Assembly: GCA_043101835.1 (NCBI GenBank)
Contig: JBICHM010000211.1
Coordinates: 1 to 8,639, forward strand
DNA from: JBICHM01 sp043101835
Lineage (GTDB): Bacteria > Planctomycetota > Phycisphaerae > Phycisphaerales > UBA1924
Length of the DNA stretch: 8,639 nt
Direction of reading: 5' to 3'
Shown here: in pieces, positions 1 through 8,639 of the stretch
Position numbering within the stretch: the stretch's first letter is position 1
Layout of the letters: every line of letters begins with the position of its first letter
Translations under genes and position numbers: made by a program
Notes under the pieces: generated by a model
Databases searched by the model: none
What the model was told of the DNA's origin: nothing
The model's input: the letters and a program-made list of their open reading frames with translations, nothing else

Positions 1-1984
1 TCTGGGCGACCTCGGGGTGGATGTCGCCGTGGCGGGCGCGTCGCAGGCGGAGCGCTTCCTCGGCGAGGGGGATGCCCTCCTGGGCGCGTCCGAGGTTTCC
101 GAGGGCGCCAGCGCGGTTGTTGAGCAGGAGCGCGAGCTCGAAGGAGTCTTCGCCGTGGATATCGCGTTTGATTTCGATGGCCTGCGCGAGTGACTCCTCG
201 GCGAGGGCGAAGCGGCCCGTGTAGAGGCCGATGAGGCCGATGTTGTTGAGGGTGATGGCGAGTCGGTCGCGCCGCTCGGTGTCGGTGGCGTTCTCGTCGA
301 AGTCGCGGAGGATCTCGAGGCGCTGCATGGCGCTGTCCATGCGTCCGACGGCGAGGTCGACAAGGGCGAGCGCGTTGAGCGTCTGCATGGTTTCGCGATG
401 CTCGGCGCCGAGGGCGCTCGCACGAAGGTCGTAGGCGAGCGTGAGCTGATCGCTGGCGCGCTCGTAGTCGCCCAGGTTGTAGTAGGCCCAGCCGAGGGTC
501 TGCCGGATGGCGCCTTCGACGGCGGGGTCGTCGGGAAAGGAGAGGGAGGCGGGGTCGGCGGCGAGTTCGAGGGCTTCGGGGATCGTGGTGTCGCGTCCCT
601 GCGGGTTGACGGTGGGGTCGGCCTGGGCGAGGACGCGGTTGAGGAACTCGTTGACACGCTCGGTGACGAGGCGTTGGCGTTCGGCGTCGGCGAGTGCCGC
701 CTCCGCCGCTTCGCGCTGCGTCTGTTCCGCGGCTGCGAGTTGCAGGGCCTCGCCTTCGGCGCGCGTCGCACGCCACGCCTGCAGACTCGTGGCGCCGGCG
801 CCGATGACGGCGACGAGGAGGAGCGCCGCGGCGGCGCCGACGGCGCCGGGGCGGCGCGCGGCGAACTTGCGCAGCGCATACCAGGTCGTGAGCGGGCGCG
901 CCTCGACGGGCTCGCTGCGCAGGACGCGGCGCAGGTCCGCCGCGAGCTCCGCGGCGGACTGGTAGCGGCGCTCGGGCGCTTTCTCGATCGCGCGCATCAC
1001 CACTGCGCTGATGTCGCCTCGCAGAGCGCGATCGATCGAGCCGGGGGATGGCGGGTCGACTTCGCGGACATGCCGGAGGGTGTCTTCCAGCCCGAGTGTG
1101 GCGGTGTCGAGGGCGGGTCGGTTGGTGAGCAACTCGTAGAGCACGAGGCCGAGGGCGTAGACATCGCTGCGCGCATCGACGCCGTCGGGATCGGCGCCGG
1201 CCTGCTCGGGGCTCATGTAGGCGAGCGTGCCCACGAGCTGGCCGGGGCTGGTGGCGAGGGTCTCGCTGCGGAGTTCGGGGGCGGTGGCGCGCGCGACGCC
1301 GAAGTCGAGGACCTTGGGGGCGCCGGTCTGGTCGACGAGGATGTTGCCGGGCTTGAGGTCGCGATGGACGACGCCGACGGTGTGGGCGTGGTGGACGGCC
1401 TGGCAGACGGGGAGGAAGAGCTCGACGCGCTCGGCGGCGTTGAGGCCTCGGGCGGTCGCTTCCTGCGTGATGGTGCGCCCGCGCACCAGCTCCATCGCGA
1501 TGAAGGGGGTGACGCGCCCGGCGGACTCGGCGACGCCGGCTTCGTACACCTGCGCGATGTTGGGGTGGCGGAGGCGGCCGAGGAGGAAGGCCTCGAACTC
1601 CATGCGCCGGCGCATGGTGTCGGTGGAGACGAGCGCGCGGAGGGCCGTGACGGCGACTTCACGCCGCGGGTTCTCCTGCTCGGCGAGGTAGACGCGCCCC
1701 ATGCCGCCTTCGCCGAGGGTGGAAACGATGCGGTAGCGTCCGATCGACTCGAGCGGGGCGTCGTGGTCGGCGATGGCGCGGTGGACGGCTTCGAGGTCGG
1801 CGTCGCCGACGCGCGGGGGTGTGTTGCGCGCGGTGTCGTGGGAGAGAAGGGATTCGACCTCGGCGCGGAGCATCGGATCGCCGTCGCACCGGGTGTCGAG
1901 CGCCGCGGCGCGTGACTCGGGCGGGAGATCGCAGATCTCAAGGAAGATCGCCGATGCTCGTTCGTACCGCTCGCGCGCGTTCAC
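1..1984 (-). CDS. Ser/Thr protein kinase with transmembrane segment and TPR sensor region (C-terminus off window)
   Basis: A membrane-bound Hanks-type kinase; 661 codons are visible and the frame is still open at the left edge. Residues 5-50 are the short leader typical of planctomycetal kinases (FLEICDLPPESRAAALD, then LRAEVESLLSHD). The kinase domain spans about 84-357: Gly loop LGEGGMGRVY (90-99), alpha-C Glu near 129-131, HRDLKPGN (207-214), DFGVAR (227-232), GTLAYMSPEQ (252-261) and DVYALG (274-279). A hydrophobic segment at 380-402 follows RRP and is probably transmembrane. A charged, Ala-rich likely coiled coil covers about 405-455, and kinesin-light-chain-like TPRs run from about 485 to the edge. 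The GTG start at 1984 overlaps the sigma stop (GTGA) and keeps the conserved leader; the first internal Met, M38, would cut it. Oddity: the expected VAVK lysine reads Thr (VAVT, T113). The kinase family is certain; catalytic competence is not. Confidence 0.93.
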   Translation of the reverse strand, partial: MNARERYERASAIFLEICDLPPESRAAALDTRCDGDPMLRAEVESLLSHDTARNTPPRVGDADLEAVHRAIADHDAPLESIGRYRIVSTLGEGGMGRVYLAEQENPRREVAVTALRALVSTDTMRRRMEFEAFLLGRLRHPNIAQVYEAGVAESAGRVTPFIAMELVRGRTITQEATARGLNAAERVELFLPVCQAVHHAHTVGVVHRDLKPGNILVDQTGAPKVLDFGVARATAPELRSETLATSPGQLVGTLAYMSPEQAGADPDGVDARSDVYALGLVLYELLTNRPALDTATLGLEDTLRHVREVDPPSPGSIDRALRGDISAVVMRAIEKAPERRYQSAAELAADLRRVLRSEPVEARPLTTWYALRKFAARRPGAVGAAAALLLVAVIGAGATSLQAWRATRAEGEALQLAAAEQTQREAAEAALADAERQRLVTERVNEFLNRVLAQADPTVNPQGRDTTIPEALELAADPASLSFPDDPAVEGAIRQTLGWAYYNLGDYERASDQLTLAYDLRASALGAEHRETMQTLNALALVDLAVGRMDSAMQRLEILRDFDENATDTERRDRLAITLNNIGLIGLYTGRFALAEESLAQAIEIKRDIHGEDSFELALLLNNRAGALGNLGRAQEGIPLAEEALRLRRARHGDIHPEVAQ

Positions 1985-2556
1985 GAGTCGTCGACTCCGA
2001 GTTCGCGTTCGAGCCAGGCGAGCGCAACGCGCCAGTCGCCCTTGACGGTGCGTTCGGAGACGCCGAGTGCGCGAGCGCACTGCTCGACGGTCATGCCGCC
2101 GAAGCAGCGCATTTCAACGATGCGAGCCTGGCGTTCGCTGAGTTCGGTGAGGCGTTCGATGGCGTCGTCGAGGGCGATGGTGTCGACGATGCGTTCTTCG
2201 CGGGACGCGGCCATATCGGGGTGGAGGGTGACGCCGCGTGCGCCGCCGCCGCTTTTCTGGGCGTTGCGCGCGCGGGCCTGATCGATGAGGATCTGTCGCA
2301 TCACGCGCGCGGCGAGGGCGAGGAAGTGGGCCTCGCACTCCCAGTTGGACTGCGACTGGTCAACGAGGCGGAGGTACGCCTCGTGGACGAGCGCGGTGGG
2401 CTGGATGGTGCGCCCGGGCGCCTCGCGGCGCAGCTGTGCGGCGGCGATGGCGCGGAGCTGGTCGTAGAGCAGCGGGATCAGTTCCTCGGCCGCGGCGCCG
2501 TCGCCGCCGGCGAAGCGCGTGAGGGCGCGTGTGGTCTGTTCCCTGGGCGCGATCAT
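1981..2556 (-). CDS. ECF-type RNA polymerase sigma factor (Sigma70_ECF / TIGR02999-like)
   Basis: This 191-residue protein should direct core RNA polymerase to a dedicated promoter set. Region 2 covers about 10-98, with RFAGGDGAAAEELIPLLYDQ followed by HFLALAARVMRQILIDQARA. Region 4 covers about 125-187, with a helix-turn-helix at about 154-180 (GGMTVEQCARALGVSERTVK). The stretch IQPTALVHEAYLRLVD (51-66) is diagnostic of the planctomycete-rich TIGR02999 subfamily and replaces the acidic DAEDLVQE-like motif of classical ECFs. Length is normal for the family. No anti-sigma gene is adjacent; the next gene, overlapping by four bases, is a Ser/Thr kinase, as in ECF-STK groups where control is thought to be by phosphorylation. 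The ATG at 2556 has a GGAG 12 bases upstream. One unusual residue is Gly173 in TVKGDW, where relatives usually have TVKRDW. Confidence 0.93.
   Translation of the reverse strand: MIAPREQTTRALTRFAGGDGAAAEELIPLLYDQLRAIAAAQLRREAPGRTIQPTALVHEAYLRLVDQSQSNWECEAHFLALAARVMRQILIDQARARNAQKSGGGARGVTLHPDMAASREERIVDTIALDDAIERLTELSERQARIVEMRCFGGMTVEQCARALGVSERTVKGDWRVALAWLERELGVDDS
1995..1998 (-). promoter_or_regulatory. Ribosome binding site for kinase 1, inside the sigma gene
   Basis: GGAG lies ten bases upstream of the GTG at 1984, within the last codons of the sigma gene. It supports GTG as the kinase start, and together with the GTGA overlap suggests translational coupling of sigma factor and kinase. 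Confidence 0.55.
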
Positions 2557-2568
2557 GGCGTGCGCGGT

Positions 2569-2572
2569 CTCC
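2569..2572 (-). promoter_or_regulatory. Probable ribosome binding site of the sigma gene
   Basis: GGAG (within CCGGAGACC) lies 12 bases upstream of the sigma ATG at 2556. The spacing is longer than ideal, so initiation may be modest. No convincing -35/-10 pair was found in the 83-base gap; promoter consensus in this phylum is poorly defined. Confidence 0.4.
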
Positions 2573-2593
2573 GGAGGGGTTCATCGGAGTCTA

Positions 2594-2609
2594 CTGCGCG
2601 ATGGCGCAG
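2594..2609 (-). terminator. GC-rich hairpin after the VCBS gene, candidate terminator
   Basis: A perfect 6-bp stem CTGCGC/GCGCAG closes a 4-base loop and begins 30 bases after the VCBS stop codon, before the sigma gene. There is no following T-tract, so it is not a classical intrinsic terminator; it could instead be a processing or pausing element, or chance in GC-rich DNA. Confidence 0.35.
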
Positions 2610-2639
2610 ATGCGACCTTGCATCGGGTTGGTCCGTGAA

Positions 2640-7118
<4,479 letters not shown>

Positions 7119-7126
7119 CGTTCTGG

Positions 7127-7136
7127 CTCCCTCTCC
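7127..7136 (-). promoter_or_regulatory. Ribosome binding site of the VCBS gene, fixes the ATG at 7118
   Basis: The purine run GGAGAGGGAG ends eight bases before the ATG at 7118. Good match and spacing to a Shine-Dalgarno site, together with the signal peptide that follows, decide this start over the GTG at 7250. Confidence 0.65.
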
Positions 7137-7211
7137 GAGCCGGCCATGGTGCGACCCGTGGGTGCAGCCTACACCGGCGTCCGGCGTTCGCGAAGCGCAG
7201 ATGGCGTGTTT

Positions 7212-7227
7212 CCGGGCGAAACCCCGG
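7212..7227 (-). other. Small hairpin in the gap between TPR gene and VCBS gene
   Basis: CCGGG and CCCGG form a 5-bp stem around a 6-base loop, 20 bases downstream of the TPR gene stop. An overlapping 10-base palindrome ACCCCGGGGT is at 7221-7230. There is no T-tract. It may be a weak terminator, or simply a GC-rich coincidence. The rest of the 128-base gap (7119-7246) shows only the ribosome binding site. Confidence 0.25.
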
Positions 7228-7246
7228 GGTGTCGGGGCGAGGCGGT

Positions 7247-8639
7247 TCACGACTGGTCTCCGCGATAGCGGGCCAGATCGTCGTCGATGCGGGTTCGGAG
7301 TTCGTCCGTGTATCGGTCGTCGGCGACGCCCTCGAGGGCGTTGCGGGCCCGGCGAGCGGCTTCGAGGGCGGCGGTGTCGTCGCCGAGGGCCCAGTGGGTG
7401 GCGGCGAGTTCGGCGATCGCCTCGGCGAAGTCGCGCCGGATGTAGGCGTCGTCGGAGTCAGGGGCGCCCGCATCGGTGAAAAGATCGACCCCGGACCGAA
7501 TGGTCGGCAACGCGCCCGCGGCGTCGCCGGACTCGCGCATGGCGACGCCCATGGCGACGCGGATCCACGCGATGTCGGGGCGGAGCGCGATGCGGGACGC
7601 GTCGTCGCGCAAGGCGCCTTCGAGGAGTTCGAGCGCTCGTGCGTATGTCGAGACGGCTTCCCCGTGTTCGCCCGCGGCGGCCTGCGCATCGCCGAGGCGC
7701 CGGAGCGTCATGCCGTAGTCGACGGTGAGCGCGGCGTTGTCGGGGTCGTCCTGCACGGCGGCGCCGGCGAGCATGGCGGCGCGCTCGTAGGGCCCGATGG
7801 CGCCGGGCGCGTTCTCGCGGTCCCAGAGTTCGATGTCGCCGAGTCGCTGGACGACGAGCAGGAGATCGCGCCGGGCTTCGGTGTTGGCGCCGTCTTCGGT
7901 AAAGCGCGTCTCGGCGATGTCGCGCGCGAGACGGAGTTGTTCGGCGGCTTCGTCGATGCGACCCAGCGCCATGAGCGGATCGGCGACGAAGTAGTGCGCC
8001 CACATGAGGTCGCGCCGGGCGAGGCTGGATTGCGGGTCGGCGGTGACAAGGTCGGCGCGGACGCGCCGGGCGCGCTGGTAGTGCGTGAGCGCGGCGTCGT
8101 TGTCGCCGCGCTCGGAGGCCAGGCGACCGAGGCGGAGGTGCACGCTGGAGAGGTCGCGCTGGAGTTCGAGGTCGCCGGGGCGCCGGGCGGCGAGCGCTTC
8201 GCGGACATCGACGGACTCGTTGAAGAGCGTCGCGGCTTCGGTTCGTTCGCCGGTGCGCCGGAGCACGTCGCCGTAGGCGAGGAGGCCGTCGGCGAGTTCG
8301 CGCTGCACATCGTCATCGGCGGGATTGTCCGAGGCGAGCGCGCGCCGGATGCGCAGCGATTCTTCAATGTGGTCGCGCGCCGCCTGCGTGTCGCCGGCGC
8401 GCCGGAGGGCGTCGCTGAGCTGGGCTTCGCTGATGGCGAGGCGGCGCTGGGCGATGACGCTGTCGGCTGCGTCGGCGGCGAGGTCGGCGCGGATGTCGCG
8501 GGCGCGTTCGAGCGCGGCGACGGCGCCGCTGACATCGCCGACGTTCCCGACGAGGGACTGGCCGAGGATCTCGCCGAGGCGCTGGTAGCCGTCGGAGACC
8601 TCGTTGAGGATGGCGGGGTCGCCATCGGCCTCGGCGGCG
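7247..8639 (-). CDS. TPR-repeat protein, probably C-terminal half of a Ser/Thr kinase (start off window)
   Basis: The frame is open from the right edge (first full codon at 8638) to a TGA at 7249-7247, giving 463 residues ending RYRGDQS. It consists almost entirely of about nine helical repeats of 45-50 residues, each beginning with an xRRDL/VQREL-like segment and carrying LG...A.G....A....Y.RA pairs, as in TPRs. The first visible repeat (YQRLGEILGQSLVGNVGDVS) matches the opening of the TPR tail common in planctomycete and acidobacterial Ser/Thr kinases. The kinase domain itself is not in the window, so that assignment is inference. In the family the TPR part sits after a membrane segment and is presumed to bind partner proteins or sense a signal. 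A GTG at 8308 is internal to the repeat array and is not a credible start. A stand-alone TPR protein remains possible. Confidence 0.85.
   Translation of the reverse strand, partial: AAEADGDPAILNEVSDGYQRLGEILGQSLVGNVGDVSGAVAALERARDIRADLAADAADSVIAQRRLAISEAQLSDALRRAGDTQAARDHIEESLRIRRALASDNPADDDVQRELADGLLAYGDVLRRTGERTEAATLFNESVDVREALAARRPGDLELQRDLSSVHLRLGRLASERGDNDAALTHYQRARRVRADLVTADPQSSLARRDLMWAHYFVADPLMALGRIDEAAEQLRLARDIAETRFTEDGANTEARRDLLLVVQRLGDIELWDRENAPGAIGPYERAAMLAGAAVQDDPDNAALTVDYGMTLRRLGDAQAAAGEHGEAVSTYARALELLEGALRDDASRIALRPDIAWIRVAMGVAMRESGDAAGALPTIRSGVDLFTDAGAPDSDDAYIRRDFAEAIAELAATHWALGDDTAALEAARRARNALEGVADDRYTDELRTRIDDDLARYRGDQS

Noticed and set aside
2557..2639. TAGACT with an upstream TCGCAT as a -10/-35 promoter for the sigma gene
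   Set aside because: The -35 match is poor, the hexamers overlap the hairpin at 2594-2609, and promoter consensus in this group is uncertain.
7119..7250. GTG at 7250 as the annotated start of the VCBS protein
   Set aside because: It would bury the signal peptide behind 44 unremarkable residues, whereas the ATG at 7118 has a strong ribosome binding site and begins the signal peptide directly. Kept only as a low-interest finding.

Overview
The window is GC-rich and all recognisable genes lie on the minus strand, so transcription runs from high to low coordinates. The gene content points to a planctomycete, most likely class Phycisphaerae. It combines Ser/Thr kinases with C-terminal TPR arrays, an ECF sigma factor of the Sigma70_ECF/TIGR02999 type fused by overlap to one kinase gene, and a large secreted VCBS/FG-GAP protein ending in a doubled dockerin-like motif (ADLNGDG...GADLGLLLGAW). 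The lineage call is inferred from these families; no rRNA or other marker gene is present.

Layout in transcription order. (1) 8639-7247: the C-terminal 463 codons of a TPR protein whose start lies beyond the right edge, probably the sensor tail of a Ser/Thr kinase. (2) 7246-7119: a 128-base gap with a ribosome binding site and a weak hairpin. (3) 7118-2640: a 1492-residue exported protein with three blocks of about seven Ca-loop repeats each, two beta-rich linkers and a C-terminal dockerin-like pair. (4) 2639-2557: an 83-base gap with a GC-rich hairpin. (5) 2556-1981: an ECF sigma factor. (6) 1984-1: a Ser/Thr kinase-TM-TPR protein that starts on a GTG overlapping the sigma stop by four bases and runs off the left edge. 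No gene-free stretch exceeds 300 bases, and no tRNA, rRNA, CRISPR array or insertion sequence was seen.

The sigma factor and kinase 1 look like a co-translated signalling module of the ECF-STK kind. In such modules the kinase is thought to control the sigma factor by phosphorylation instead of an anti-sigma factor. The most notable detail is that kinase 1 appears to have Thr (ACG) where the ATP-anchoring beta3 Lys (AAG) should be, while HRDLKPGN, DFG and the other kinase motifs are intact. The secreted VCBS protein sits between two signalling genes; whether it is their output or partner cannot be told from sequence. I see no clearly undescribed system here. The items worth checking are the kinase substitution, the unusual sigma details and the 7+7+7 repeat architecture.
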